From positions 1 through 46,932 of the forward strand of contig CAKTDK010000002.1 of NCBI GenBank assembly GCA_934541205.1: a stretch of 46,932 bases of DNA, in the 5' to 3' direction. The translations under genes were made by a program, and so were the position numbers. The notes beneath the pieces are model-generated. The model was given only the letters and a program-made list of their open reading frames with translations, made no database searches and had not been told where the DNA came from. The stretch's first letter is position 1, and every line of letters starts with the position of its first letter. This stretch comes from an uncultured Eubacteriales bacterium. GTDB taxonomy: Bacteria > Bacillota > Clostridia > Oscillospirales > RGIG7773. Of this stretch, positions 23,661 through 32,921 are shown piece by piece.

Positions 23661-24958
23661 GCAGTATATGGATAGATAATAATGAAATAAAATCTTTTGA
23701 CAGCTTAAAAGAAGATATAAAAACAGATGTTTTAATTGTAGGCGCAGGTATGGCGGGAATACTATGCGGATATTTTATAAAACAAAAAGGAATAGACTGC
23801 GTTATTGTCGAAGCGGGAAAAATATCTCGGGGAATAACCAAAAACACAACTGCAAAAATAACTTCTCAGCATGGACTTATATACAGTGATATTTTAAAAA
23901 AATACGGAAAAGAAAAAGCAAAGATGTATCTTACTGCAAATGAAACCGCATTAAGAAAATATAAAAAGCTTTGCGAAAGTATTGATTGTGATTTTGAAGA
24001 AAAAAGTTCTTTTGTTTATTCTTTGGATAACAGAGAGAAGATAGAAAAAGAAATAGCAGCTTTGGAAAGGCTTAATTATAAAAGTTATTTTGAAAAAGAG
24101 CTTTCGCTTCCGTTTCAGGTTGAAGGGGCTGTAAGATTTGATAAACAGTACCAGTTTAATCCTTTGAAATTTATAAAAAATATAATATCTGATTTAACAA
24201 TATATGAAAATACTTTTGTGAAATATATAGATAATCATAAAGCTGTTACGGACAAAGGTAATATTCTTGCAAAAAAGATAATAATCGCAACGCATTTTCC
24301 GTTTATAAATAAACACGGAAGTTATTTTATAAAAATGTATCAGGACAGGTCTTATGTTATTGCCCTTGAAAACGGCCCTGATGTAAAAGGAATGTATGTT
24401 GATGAAAATGATAAGGGAATGTCGTTTAGAAATTATGAAAATCTTCTTTTAGTGGGAGGAGGTTCTCATCGTACTGGAAAAAAAGGCGGAGACTGGCATG
24501 AACTTCGTAACTTTGCCAAAAGATTTTATCCCGATAAAAAAGAAGTATATCATTGGGCGACTCAGGATTGTATTACTTTAGATAAAATACCGTATATTGG
24601 GCATTATTCAAAAAATACGCCTGATTTATACGTTGCGTCGGGATTTAATAAGTGGGGAATGACTTCGTCTATGGTGTCGGCAATGATACTTTCGGATATG
24701 GTAAGCGGAAAAACAAACAGATTTCAGGAGGTATTTTCTCCTCAGAGAAGTATATTAAAACCACAGCTTTTTATAAACGGATTTGAAACTATGATTAATA
24801 TGCTGACTCCAATTCCAAGAAGATGTTCTCATTTAGGTTGCGCATTGAAATGGAATAAAGCGGAACATACATGGGATTGCGCCTGTCATGGCTCAAGATT
24901 TGAAAAAGACGGAAGTCTTATAGACAATCCTGCAAAGAAAAATATAAAAATACGCTGA
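23657..24958 (+). CDS. FAD-dependent oxidoreductase with C-terminal Rieske domain
   Basis: 433 aa. The N-terminal Rossmann fold VLIVGAGMAGILCGYF binds FAD, and the DadA-like body includes IIIATHFPF and DLYVASGFNKWGMTSS. The C-terminal Rieske [2Fe-2S] site is CSHLGC and CACHGSRF. The same architecture is found in clostridial and Bacillus (YhfW-like) proteins of unknown substrate. Overlaps the DUF255 gene (ATGA), so they are translationally coupled. The C-terminus stops soon after the second ligand pair and is slightly short for the family. Confidence 0.9.
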   Translation: MSSIWIDNNEIKSFDSLKEDIKTDVLIVGAGMAGILCGYFIKQKGIDCVIVEAGKISRGITKNTTAKITSQHGLIYSDILKKYGKEKAKMYLTANETALRKYKKLCESIDCDFEEKSSFVYSLDNREKIEKEIAALERLNYKSYFEKELSLPFQVEGAVRFDKQYQFNPLKFIKNIISDLTIYENTFVKYIDNHKAVTDKGNILAKKIIIATHFPFINKHGSYFIKMYQDRSYVIALENGPDVKGMYVDENDKGMSFRNYENLLLVGGGSHRTGKKGGDWHELRNFAKRFYPDKKEVYHWATQDCITLDKIPYIGHYSKNTPDLYVASGFNKWGMTSSMVSAMILSDMVSGKTNRFQEVFSPQRSILKPQLFINGFETMINMLTPIPRRCSHLGCALKWNKAEHTWDCACHGSRFEKDGSLIDNPAKKNIKIR

Positions 24959-24962
24959 TTTA

Positions 24963-24998
24963 AAAAATTCTTCGGAAATTATTTCCCGAAGAATTTTT
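24963..24998 (+). terminator. terminator after the FAD-Rieske gene
   Basis: AAAAATTCTTCGG pairs with CCGAAGAATTTTT. The following 260 bases to tRNA-Glu hold no gene. Confidence 0.85.
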
Positions 24999-25262
24999 AT
25001 CGCTGTAATTTTTAAAATTTTATATTTTTGCTTTGAGTAATTTTCATTGTTATTTCAAGTTTTTAATTTTTTTATATTCTCGTATTGCAGGTTTGAGTAC
25101 AATCGTTATTTTTTCGGCATTTTTATGCTTTTAATTCGGGTAGTTTTATAAAATTTCAAAAAAATTATTCCAAAAAACTTTTGTTTTTCGGAATAAAAAG
25201 GGATAGATATACGGCTGATTTTTCAAATAAAAAAACAGGAATAAACATTGTTTATTCCTGTT

Positions 25263-25337
25263 TGGTGACCCGTAAGGGAGTCGAACCCTTGATTCAGCCG
25301 TGAGAGGGCTACGTCTTGACCACTTGACCAACGGGCC
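25263..25337 (-). tRNA. tRNA-Glu (CTC)
   Basis: On the minus strand GGCCCGT starts the acceptor and ACGGGTC closes it, with encoded CCA. The anticodon arm is AGCC-CTCTCAC-GGCT, anticodon CTC. It differs from the two TTC copies at 29366 and 29578 mainly in the anticodon and T arms. Confidence 0.95.
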
Positions 25338-25546
25338 TTATTTACAATAAATGCTTGATTATTATATAGCAAATTATATTGAAAGTCAAGCTTTTATATA
25401 TTTAATTATTATTAAAAAAGATTTTACTGCAATGTACATCCTTATTTTTATAATAATTATAATTTTATTTAAACAGCAGATATTTGTTATTAAAGTTATA
25501 AAAGTTTTTATTTAAATTTAAATCTGCTTACTTAATTTAAGCAATT

Positions 25547-25578
25547 AAAAAACTCGCTGAAAATTCAGCGAGTTTTTT
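25547..25578 (-). terminator. terminator of the nagA operon
   Basis: AAAACTCGCTGAA / TTCAGCGAGTTTT with a T-run in minus-strand sense, 11 bases after the nagA stop. The 200 bases between it and tRNA-Glu are AT-rich and contain no gene. Confidence 0.88.
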
Positions 25579-25588
25579 ATAAGTTATA

Positions 25589-26725
25589 TTATATTTTTCT
25601 TCCGCCTACAAAGACATTGCAAACATCATAATTATCATCCAAAAGAACAAAATCGGCGTCATAATTTTTAGCTATTTTTCCTTTTATTTTATCAGCCCCG
25701 ATTATTTTTGCCGGATTATATGAAGCCATATTTAAAACGTCTGTTACAGGAAGCTTTAATTTTGTTATAAGATTTTTTACAGCATCTTTCATAGTTATTA
25801 TACTTCCTGCCAAAGTTCCGTCCTCAAGACGTGCACTACCGTTTTTTACATAAACATCAAGTCCTCCGAGAGCATATTGTCCGTCTTTAAGTCCCGAAGC
25901 GCACATAGCATCGGAAATAAGGCAGCATTTTTCCGCACCTTTGATTTTATGTACTGTTTTTATAGTATTTTTGTCAAGGTGAATAAGATCGCATATCATT
26001 TCAACATTTGCTTTGTCATCATATAAAGCGGCAGCCACAACGCCGGGATTTCTATGATGAAAAGGATTCATCCCGTTAAAAAGATGCGTACATAAATTTG
26101 CACCGTTTTTGATACCTTCTTCAAAGGTATCAAAATCTGCACATGTATGTCCTATACTTACACAAACACCCTTATCAGCAAGATATCTTATAAATTCCAT
26201 AGAACCATCAAGTTCCGGAGCTATTGTAACTCTTTTTACCAAATCTTTGCAGTCTTTTGTTATTTTTTCATAGGCATCTATAGTAGGATTTATAATATAT
26301 TTTCCGTTTTGAGCCCCTTTTTTTTCAATATTCAAAAAAGGTCCTTCAAGATGAACTCCTATAATATCAGCTCCCATATTATCTTCCTTAGCTTTTAAGA
26401 CACATTTTAAGCTTTCATTTGTTTCATCAAGATCATAAGTAACAGTAGTAGCCAAAAAGGAAGTAGTTCCGTTTTTTGCAAGATGACTACAGATTTCTTT
26501 AATCCCGTCAACGCTTTTATCCATAACGTCATGACCTGCTCCGCCATGAATATGAATATCTATAAATCCCGGAGCCAAAAGCATACCCTTTCCGTCAAAA
26601 GTATTTTCATCAGAAGATATTTCAATATCCAAAATGTCAGTTATTTTACCGTTTTCAAAAACAACGGTACCTTTTTGAATAAAATCTTCTCCGTTAAAAA
26701 TTTTCACATTCGTTATTTTGTTCAT
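25589..26725 (-). CDS. nagA: N-acetylglucosamine-6-phosphate deacetylase
   Basis: Removes acetate from GlcNAc-6-phosphate for amino sugar recycling. 378 aa amidohydrolase-fold enzyme. Visible: GFIDIHIHGGAGHDVMD (metal His-x-His), GVHLEGPFLN, VSIGHTCADFDTFEEG, CTHLFNGMNPFHHRNPG, and the catalytic Asp in CLISDAMCASG. It overlaps the upstream membrane protein gene by four bases. No nagB nearby. Confidence 0.95.
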   Translation of the reverse strand: MNKITNVKIFNGEDFIQKGTVVFENGKITDILDIEISSDENTFDGKGMLLAPGFIDIHIHGGAGHDVMDKSVDGIKEICSHLAKNGTTSFLATTVTYDLDETNESLKCVLKAKEDNMGADIIGVHLEGPFLNIEKKGAQNGKYIINPTIDAYEKITKDCKDLVKRVTIAPELDGSMEFIRYLADKGVCVSIGHTCADFDTFEEGIKNGANLCTHLFNGMNPFHHRNPGVVAAALYDDKANVEMICDLIHLDKNTIKTVHKIKGAEKCCLISDAMCASGLKDGQYALGGLDVYVKNGSARLEDGTLAGSIITMKDAVKNLITKLKLPVTDVLNMASYNPAKIIGADKIKGKIAKNYDADFVLLDDNYDVCNVFVGGRKI

Positions 26726-27657
26726 AATTGCACCTCGTCAACAGTTTTTACTATAGGTTCATCTTTTCTGAAATAATTTTGTATAAGTTTATTAGCAAAT
26801 AGAACAGTCGCAACAAATATATATACATAAATAAATACAGAAAAGAAATTACATAAAATACTTGTTATAAAAATAACAGGAATGAAGCTCAGCATAAAAA
26901 TTATAAATTCTCCGTAATGTCCCTTCATTGCAAGTTTAGAATTTCTGAAAACAGCTGAAATTTTCATATCAGGATTTTTTACTATTATATAATCAACAAG
27001 GAAAAACCTTAAAAGAAGCAAAATCTTTAAAACAACAGAAAATAAAAGAACGGTAAACTGATAACCTACATTTCTTATTAAAACAGGATTTATATCATAT
27101 ATCGCTTCTATATTGCCGCTTTGAGAAATATCCGCTAATTCATTGAAAAGTTCTATAAGATAATTTCCCGTAAGAAGATTTTTTATATGCGGTTCAGGAT
27201 TATTTGAAATTAAAAGATAAATAAATCCTATAATAACAGGAGAAAAAGCAATCAACACAAACGGTATTGATCTGACAATATAATTTATACGAACCAAAAA
27301 AGACTTAAAAATATACTTTGGTTTTGAAAGCCAGATAAAATAATTGGAATAAGTAGTAATTTCAAGCTGTTCCACTTTATTTATATTAAAAATAATTCCG
27401 TATAAAAGAGGAGTCCCTATAATAGTAAAAACTGAGGAAATAAAATAAGTTAAAGCAAAAGAAAAGTATAAATTTTTACCTAAAACAGGAAAAACTTCTA
27501 CAATATAATCAGATATTCCTGAAGCTATCATATTTGCAGGAAAATAAATCAAAACATACAAAAACAATATTGAAGTAATCTGAAAAAGATTGCTAAAATA
27601 AATCATTTTTGCTTTATTTTTTATATTTTGTCTTATATAAGACATAGATTCTTTCAT
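26722..27657 (-). CDS. multi-pass membrane protein, DUF975-like
   Basis: 311 aa with about six hydrophobic segments; the N-terminus is cytoplasmic and basic. The pattern MSYIRQNIKNKAK followed by broad hydrophobic helices and a middle block VEQLEITTYSNYFIW recalls DUF975-type proteins. Function unknown. GAGGT precedes the ATG. Stop and nagA start overlap (ATGA), so the two are made together, but a functional link is only inferred. Confidence 0.65.
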   Translation of the reverse strand: MKESMSYIRQNIKNKAKMIYFSNLFQITSILFLYVLIYFPANMIASGISDYIVEVFPVLGKNLYFSFALTYFISSVFTIIGTPLLYGIIFNINKVEQLEITTYSNYFIWLSKPKYIFKSFLVRINYIVRSIPFVLIAFSPVIIGFIYLLISNNPEPHIKNLLTGNYLIELFNELADISQSGNIEAIYDINPVLIRNVGYQFTVLLFSVVLKILLLLRFFLVDYIIVKNPDMKISAVFRNSKLAMKGHYGEFIIFMLSFIPVIFITSILCNFFSVFIYVYIFVATVLFANKLIQNYFRKDEPIVKTVDEVQL

Positions 27658-27786
27658 TTTATACCTCTTAAAAATTTTTAGTTAATATATCAATGTTTTC
27701 ACTGCTACCAAATTTTACTTTGACATATTCTATTAAGTATTATAACATAAAATATATTAACAGTAAATTAAACTTATATTAATTTT

Positions 27787-27824
27787 AAAACGGAAATTTG
27801 CAATATATACAAATTTCCGTTTTA
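27787..27824 (-). terminator. terminator of the membrane-anchored propeller gene
   Basis: AAAACGGAAATTTG and CAAATTTCCGTTTT, 14-bp stem, with a T-rich side in minus-strand direction. Confidence 0.85.
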
Positions 27825-27827
27825 TTC

Positions 27828-29105
27828 TTATTCTGAAGTAATTTCCGAACTGCGCTCTTTTAAACTATCCAAAGTTGTATAATAATTATAGCTTTCAGAT
27901 CCGTCGCTTACATTGACTCCTATATTGCCATCGTTAGTAAAATAACATGATTTTAATAAAAATCCTTTTTGATAATAATCAATGTCGATATGTTTATAGG
28001 TTTTTGTTTTCCAGTCTATTAAAGTAAAAAATTTAGTAGAAGTAGAATGACCGGACAGGTTATAGCCTATAATACTTTTTGATCTGTCACTGTTTGAAAA
28101 AATATTGTATATCCTGCCGACGCCGGGAACAGTAATTGTAATATTCTGATTTTCCGGATCTGCTGCGTTTTTTATAAGAATTTGGTCGTTATCAAGTTTG
28201 TTGATAAGGTAAGGAAAGCTTGTATTTGTTTTTGAAAGAGCATCTTTTGTAATAGATAAGGTTTTTTTAGATTCATCGGTTTTTGCATTATAAAGAATAA
28301 ATTCTATATTTGAAACAGTTGTATCGTCGGGAGTATACATAAACAGCATTTTATTTTCATCTACAAATCTTACAGGAGTATAATGATGATCAAAAATCAT
28401 TTTTTCTTCTCCGGTTTCAAGATTTTTTATAAAAATATCTTTATTGGCATCTGTACCCGCCGCAATACCTATACGGTTTGAAGCGAATATAACATATTTT
28501 CCGTCGTCGCTAAGTATGGGATTAATTCCCCATGTAAGAGTTAATTTGTTTACAGAAGCACGCTTTGAATATTCGTCTTTTGATTTTCCAAGATAAGTAT
28601 CGGATAAAAGATTTTCATAAGAAGAATCATCAAAATTAACTTTAAAAACCTTGTCAAACGCGGAAAACGAAACTAAAAAAGTATTGTTTTCCAATCTTAA
28701 TCCAAGATAAGAAAGCATATTTTCACTAAAATTAACAATATATTTTTTATCATTATAAGTAAAATAATATAAAACAGTATCAGCGCCTAAATTTTCAATA
28801 GCCTGTCCCAAATTAATACTTTCCATAGGAAGAGTTATTTCGGATTTTGTCCCGTTTTCATTATCCTCAAGAACATAAACTTTTTGTTTAGGTCCATCAG
28901 CTATAAAAATTACGTCCTCAAAATACTGATGTTCTCCAGGATAAAGTCCTTTAGCCGCATTTGCTTTTTCCATTAAAGGTTTTATAACGGAAAAAACAAC
29001 GGCAAAAAGTATAACTATAAGCGCAACGGCAAAAATAGTAAATATAATAATGGTATCTTTTTTATCTTTTTTTGACATAGTATGTTTAATTTTTTCTTTA
29101 GACAA
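27828..29105 (-). CDS. membrane-anchored beta-propeller (TolB-like) protein
   Basis: About 425 aa. A basic head (KEKIKHTMSKKDKKD) precedes one membrane helix (IIIFTIFAVALIVILFAVVF), so the bulk lies outside. The body has repeated beta segments such as ILSDDGKYVIFASNRIG, which is TolB/WD40-like, and TPVRFVDENKMLFMYTPDD. No enzyme motif. The TTG at 29105 is preferred because GGAG lies 10 bases upstream; a GTG at 29114 touches that site and an ATG at 29078 is also possible. Confidence 0.6.
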   Translation of the reverse strand: MSKEKIKHTMSKKDKKDTIIIFTIFAVALIVILFAVVFSVIKPLMEKANAAKGLYPGEHQYFEDVIFIADGPKQKVYVLEDNENGTKSEITLPMESINLGQAIENLGADTVLYYFTYNDKKYIVNFSENMLSYLGLRLENNTFLVSFSAFDKVFKVNFDDSSYENLLSDTYLGKSKDEYSKRASVNKLTLTWGINPILSDDGKYVIFASNRIGIAAGTDANKDIFIKNLETGEEKMIFDHHYTPVRFVDENKMLFMYTPDDTTVSNIEFILYNAKTDESKKTLSITKDALSKTNTSFPYLINKLDNDQILIKNAADPENQNITITVPGVGRIYNIFSNSDRSKSIIGYNLSGHSTSTKFFTLIDWKTKTYKHIDIDYYQKGFLLKSCYFTNDGNIGVNVSDGSESYNYYTTLDSLKERSSEITSE

Positions 29106-29223
29106 AAAAATCACGCTCCAAATTAAGTTTCAAAATTAATTATATCTTAAAAATGTCCAAAGTGCAATAAAAAATACAATAATTTATTTTTGCTTCTATA
29201 TATAAAAAAATCAGAAAAAATAC

Positions 29224-29252
29224 TTGACATGGCAGATAAGATATAATATAAT
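29224..29252 (+). promoter_or_regulatory. consensus promoter of the tRNA operon
   Basis: TTGACA (29224-29229), 17 bases, TATAAT (29247-29252): perfect sigma-A consensus, 34 bases before tRNA-Met. Confidence 0.95.
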
Positions 29253-29285
29253 AAGTTGCGTCACGTATGAAAACGTGTATAATGT

Positions 29286-29362
29286 GGCGGCATAGCTCAG
29301 TTGGCTAGAGCATCCGGTTCATACCCGGCAGGTCGTTGGTTCAAATCCGATTGCCGCTACCA
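29286..29362 (+). tRNA. tRNA-Met (CAT)
   Basis: GGCGGCA acceptor with TGCCGCT, a first-pair G-U, anticodon loop TTCATAC, T arm GGTTCAAATCC and encoded CCA. The paired first base fits an elongator rather than an initiator tRNA. Confidence 0.95.
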
Positions 29363-29365
29363 TTC

Positions 29366-29440
29366 GGCCCGTTGGTCAAGAGGTTAAGACACCGCCCTTT
29401 CACGGCGGTATCGGGAGTTCGATTCTCCCACGGGTCACCA
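29366..29440 (+). tRNA. tRNA-Glu (TTC), copy 1
   Basis: Acceptor GGCCCGT / ACGGGTC, anticodon arm CCGCC-CTTTCAC-GGCGG, encoded CCA. Identical over its length to the copy at 29578. Confidence 0.97.
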
Positions 29441-29444
29441 ATTT

Positions 29445-29468
29445 GCGGCAAAAATATATTTTTGCCGC
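29445..29468. repeat. 24-bp perfect palindrome inside the tRNA operon
   Basis: GCGGCAAAAATA is directly followed by its reverse complement TATTTTTGCCGC, between tRNA-Glu and tRNA-Val. As RNA it makes a GC-clamped hairpin that may guide processing or act as a weak terminator. Confidence 0.75.
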
Positions 29469-29476
29469 AGCTAAGT

Positions 29477-29552
29477 GGGGAGTTAGCTCAGCTGGGAGAG
29501 CATCTGCCTTACAAGCAGAGGGTCACAGGTTCGAGCCCTGTACTCCCCACCA
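29477..29552 (+). tRNA. tRNA-Val (TAC)
   Basis: Acceptor GGGGAGT / ACTCCCC, anticodon arm CTGC-CTTACAA-GCAG, T arm GGTTCGAGCC, encoded CCA. Confidence 0.96.
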
Positions 29553-29577
29553 TTTTTTATCATCAAAATTTTATAAC

Positions 29578-29652
29578 GGCCCGTTGGTCAAGAGGTTAAG
29601 ACACCGCCCTTTCACGGCGGTATCGGGAGTTCGATTCTCCCACGGGTCACCA
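29578..29652 (+). tRNA. tRNA-Glu (TTC), copy 2
   Basis: Exact duplicate of the tRNA at 29366-29440, last gene of the four-gene operon. Confidence 0.97.
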
Positions 29653-29658
29653 TATTTA

Positions 29659-29692
29659 ATAAAATCCGAACCTTAATAGGTTCGGATTTTAT
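29659..29692 (+). terminator. terminator of the tRNA operon
   Basis: Fifteen-bp perfect stem (ATAAAATCCGAACCT and its complement) with loop TAAT. Confidence 0.92.
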
Positions 29693-29919
29693 TTGTATAG
29701 AAAGTCAAGAATTTCATTATCCGGTTATAATAAATGATTTTTTTATTTATTTTAATGTCGGTTTTTATTATTTTCGAATATCTTTAATGTAATTTTTAAC
29801 ATCATTTCGAGTTTTTGATTCGAACTCACAAAAATAGTTAGTATCAGACAGTTTTAGACAGCTTTTTTGAATTTTTGCTGGTTAAAAAATCGTGGTGTTT
29901 CCCGTGCTTTTTTACATTT

Positions 29920-29940
29920 GGGAAGAACAAAGGAAAGAAC
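29920..29940. repeat. GGAAAGAAC-type direct repeats before the first excisionase-like gene
   Basis: GGGAAGAAC at 29920 and GGAAAGAAC at 29932, 12 bases start to start. The same word with the same 12-base step stands before the second excisionase-like gene (35560, 35572, then 35581). Likely binding sites for excisionase or integrase arms. The stretch 29693-29919 holds no gene; CATTTCGAGTTTT at 29803 is shared with the tRNA-Ser fragment at 35396. Confidence 0.5.
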
Positions 29941-29961
29941 AAAATAAAGGAGGATTATGCC

Positions 29962-30252
29962 TTGAACTGCAATGAAACAGATAAAAAATATAGAGTTATG
30001 TTCCCGGATTATCCAGATATCGTAACAGTAGCGCAACTAAGGAAAATGCTTGGTATCAGCAGGCATTTAGCTTATGATTTGATTGCACAAAAGCGAATTA
30101 AAGCGTTCCAACTGGGTAATTCTTATAAGATACCAAAAGTGAATGTAATTGACTACATTATTTGCTGTCAGGAAGATTTGGAAAGAACTCTTGAAGATAA
30201 TGGCATCTCAAACGGCCTAAAAATGATACAAACCAGCCAAAACCAACCTTAA
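29962..30252 (+). CDS. excisionase-like helix-turn-helix protein
   Basis: 96 aa with a MerR/HTH_17-type domain: VTVAQLRKMLGISRHLAYDLIAQKRIKAFQLGNSYKIP covers residues about 19-58, the pattern of transposon excisionases and SinR-like repressors. The TTG at 29962 is taken as start because AGGAGG lies 8 bases upstream; no ATG is placed as well. Marks the left border of the accessory region, just after the tRNA operon. Confidence 0.75.
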   Translation: MNCNETDKKYRVMFPDYPDIVTVAQLRKMLGISRHLAYDLIAQKRIKAFQLGNSYKIPKVNVIDYIICCQEDLERTLEDNGISNGLKMIQTSQNQP

Positions 30253-30319
30253 AATGACTAAGTGGTTCCAAAGACGATTCTTTCGAGGGGTAATTATATA
30301 AGCAAATCGCTTCATATCT

Positions 30320-30919
30320 CTATGCAATGCTTTGTATCACAATCGCTGAAATCCTTTGTATATCAAGGCTTTTTGCGTTTTTGCCGAATTTCGTTAGTAT
30401 ATCTCTTGCGGGATTTGCTTCGATATAACGATATTTCCTTGCCGCTTCAAAGGCAACGCTCAATATGCGTTGTGCATAGCGGCAGGTGCTGGTGGATAAC
30501 CCCTTGTCGGCAAGCTGTTTTAACATATTGTCAATCATCGCCGGAGTTAGTTTTTTCAGAGGAACATTGCCGATGTACGGCACAATATGGTTTTTGATGT
30601 GGCATTTATATCCTGCAAAGGTGTTTGGGCGCAGATTGGCTTTGCCGTGAACCTCCACCCATTCCTCCAAATATTCCTGCACGTTCTGCTTGGCCTCCGT
30701 CGCTTTGATTGGCTCAAAGCCCGGATTGGATAATTTGACGCGCATTTCCGCTTCGTGGTCTAATGCTTCTTTCTTGGTTAAAAAGCCTCGTTTGCCGTAG
30801 GTTTTATAGCCGTCTGCCGTTTTATAGCAGATAAATACATCGTAAACCGTTCCGGCACGGGCGGTGCTTCCTCCGTCGGCAGTACGCTTGTTTTTCACTT
30901 GGCGTGTGGTAACAGACAT
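30320..30919 (-). pseudogene. int: tyrosine integrase, truncated before the catalytic domain (Tn916 Int-like)
   Basis: 199 aa. The N-terminal arm-binding part (TVYDVFICYKTADGYKTYGKRGFLTKKEALDHEAEM) and the core-binding SAM-like domain (NVQEYLEEWVEVHGKANLRPNTFAGYKCHIKNHIVPYIG through AARKYRYIEANPARDI) are intact. The expected catalytic domain with Arg, HxxR and Tyr is missing: the frame runs into a short unrelated tail and stops. A full-length relative has about 400 aa. The element can therefore not mobilise itself. Overlaps nothing; the xis gene ends directly upstream. Confidence 0.88.
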
Positions 30920-31153
30920 TTAATCACCTCCTGTATCAGATTGTGGGCGAATACAATATCGTTTGTACAAATCCCATATCGTCCTGTCTGCGAGTAAACA
31001 GCGATTCCCGTTTTGGATATACTCGATTTCGCCGCTGTTTATCATTTCACGCAGTTTGTTGATGCCGATTCCGCTGTATTTGCTCATTTGCTCTACGGTC
31101 TTTAACATCGGCACGATTTCAGTTGAGGGAAGAGATGGTTTTGTCCGTGCCAT
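30920..31153 (-). CDS. xis: excisionase (Tn916 Xis-like)
   Basis: 77 aa winged-helix DNA-binding protein: MLKTVEQMSKYSGIGINKLREMINSGEIEYIQNGNRCLLADRTIWDLYKRY matches the Tn916-family Xis layout. Lies immediately upstream of int on the same strand, as in that family; GGAGAGA precedes the ATG. Appears intact though its integrase is not. Confidence 0.85.
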   Translation of the reverse strand: MARTKPSLPSTEIVPMLKTVEQMSKYSGIGINKLREMINSGEIEYIQNGNRCLLADRTIWDLYKRYCIRPQSDTGGD

Positions 31154-31776
31154 TATCTCTCCTCCAAACTGTCGGCGAAGATACTATCCTGCTTTTGCAA
31201 ACGAATTGTCTGCTCCGAATTTTCATACCCTTTATCTAAATATGTGCAGTTCATTGTGTTATGACCACCTTAAACGATTCGGCGGTAAATCGCCTATGTA
31301 GAGGTCAAGGACAGTACGGCAGAACCGGCATGCCCCTTATATTTTCAATCCACCAAACGGCTGACGGCTATCAGCTCCACGGGAGTTTCACCCTTGCGAG
31401 GTTCTCTCGCAACCGTCCCCATTGCCTGCGACGGTTTTATCACGCTCGGACTGTGGCTGGACGGGAGTATCATTGTACCTATTGCCTGTCGTCGCCGTAT
31501 CGGGAGCCGCCCGATACTTGCAGCCGGCTGTTGATCGCTCCCTGACGGAAAACGGTAAACCGGATTGATAATCTAAACAGGTGAAGTCTCGTCGCTTTCG
31601 TTTTCCGCAGATCGTGGCGCAGCCACTACTGTGGCTATGAGCAATAGGAATGTATTTGGTGGACGGATATTCAGTTGTCAAAGAATGCGCCTATTCTCCG
31701 CATAAAAGAGGAAAACAGGCAAAGGGTGTTTTTACCTCTCCACCTGTTTCCTCACTAAAAGCCTATAACACAGGGT
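31154..31776. other. non-coding stretch of the Tn916-like element
   Basis: About 620 GC-rich bases. Open frames on both strands (for instance 31388-31681 minus) have no ribosome binding site and implausible composition. In related elements this position carries small genes between xis and the sigma-like regulator; nothing equivalent is convincing here. Confidence 0.4.
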
Positions 31777-32247
31777 CTATTTCAAAATTTTTTTGATATT
31801 TTCTATCGCCGCATAAATCGAGCCGCCAACCGCCGAAGCGGAACACCCCTCCATTTCGGCAATCTGCTTATAGGTCAGTCCCCGAAAATAATAAAGCGTC
31901 AGCCTCCTTTGCTGTGTTTCAGTTAGTATTGCGATCGTTTGATGTAACTGTTCGTATTCGATATTACGCAAAACAACCTCTTCAACCGATTCCTCTTTGT
32001 AAGAAGCGCGCCGGTTTAGGGATTGTTCTGTCTGCTCAAAATGTTCAATATGTCTGTCCCACTCGTTGAGTATGGAAAGGTCGTCCAGTTCAAAGCGGTT
32101 GAACACATCGAATAATTCTTTTTCAATCTCCATATCGTGCCGCACGCCCTGTCCGTCCTTGAATGACATATAATATCTGCCGTTATTTTCGCAAATCTTA
32201 TAAGGATTATATTTATCCTTTCTTCTTTTGGGATGATTTCCAATCAT
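31777..32247 (-). CDS. sigma-70 region 4-type regulator of the mobile element
   Basis: 156 aa. The C-terminal region 4 helix-turn-helix is AILTETQQRRLTLYYFRGLTYKQIAEMEGCSASAVGGSIYAAIENIKK. The N-terminal part begins RRKDKYNPYKICENNGRYYMSFKDGQG, typical of the orf7-like regulators of Tn916-family elements, which activate transfer functions. GGAGG precedes the ATG. Confidence 0.85.
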   Translation of the reverse strand: MIGNHPKRRKDKYNPYKICENNGRYYMSFKDGQGVRHDMEIEKELFDVFNRFELDDLSILNEWDRHIEHFEQTEQSLNRRASYKEESVEEVVLRNIEYEQLHQTIAILTETQQRRLTLYYFRGLTYKQIAEMEGCSASAVGGSIYAAIENIKKILK

Positions 32248-32727
32248 CGTTTTTACCTCCGATCAATCTGAATTTTGAAAAATCAGATTGATCGGGGCGG
32301 AGAACGGCAGCTCACGCCAAATGTGCGCTTATGCCGTGTTCCGCTAAAAAACGACAAATAAAAAACCGAAAAGGTTGTCACACCTTTACGGCTATAAGAG
32401 AAATAAACTCCTTTCAGTAGAAATATAGTATCTACATCAAGGGCAGAATGGGGCCATACGGGAACAAGGATTTTTTTAGCAGACTATTCCTACTCCTGTA
32501 TGGCGGTATGTAGATAACTGCCGCTTCTAATCAACAGCGGCGTGGCGGTATCAGACCAGCACAAAAGAATCCCTTCAAACTCAAAACAGAGTTTAGAGGG
32601 TTGTTTTTAGGGCGTGAAGAAACAGCCCGTCAAAACTCTGTTTTTTTATTTGGCGGGCTTGCCTTGTCTTGTGAAAAAGTAAAAGGCCGATGATTTGTGA
32701 TTGCTCACAAGTTCATCGGCCCTGCGC
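32248..32727. other. gene-free stretch with a terminator
   Basis: No gene. At 32684-32723 AGGCCGATGA and TCATCGGCC form a long hairpin with T-rich flank in minus direction, the terminator of the KTR gene. GCCCGTCAAAACTCTG and CAAACTCAAAACAGAG words repeat nearby, recalling transposon leader or attenuator sequences. Confidence 0.5.
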
Positions 32728-32901
32728 CTATGCGTCCGGCTCATTGATGACAGATATTCGTAAATCTTTTGCGTTAATTAAAATTTCCTTTTTACATTTC
32801 GGACAGTAGAGAGGATAATTTATCAAAACCGAATCTTTTCTAATTTTGTCACGGGTTTTATTCCCACAAGCAGGACAGATTATCCATTCACTTGATTTCA
32901 T
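32728..32901 (-). CDS. cysteine-rich KTR-domain protein
   Basis: 57 aa with two CPxC pairs (CPACGNKTRDKIR and CPKCKKEI) forming a zinc ribbon; the KTR motif is in GNKTR. Such proteins occur next to the cargo gene of Tn916-family elements; function unknown. The ATG at 32901 follows GGGTGA. Confidence 0.85.
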   Translation of the reverse strand: MKSSEWIICPACGNKTRDKIRKDSVLINYPLYCPKCKKEILINAKDLRISVINEPDA

Positions 32902-32921
32902 ATTCGTCACCCAAGTTCACT

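Noticed and set aside
31388..31681. 97-aa minus-strand open frame in the Tn916-like element.
   Set aside because: No ribosome binding site, low-complexity composition and competing frames on the other strand.
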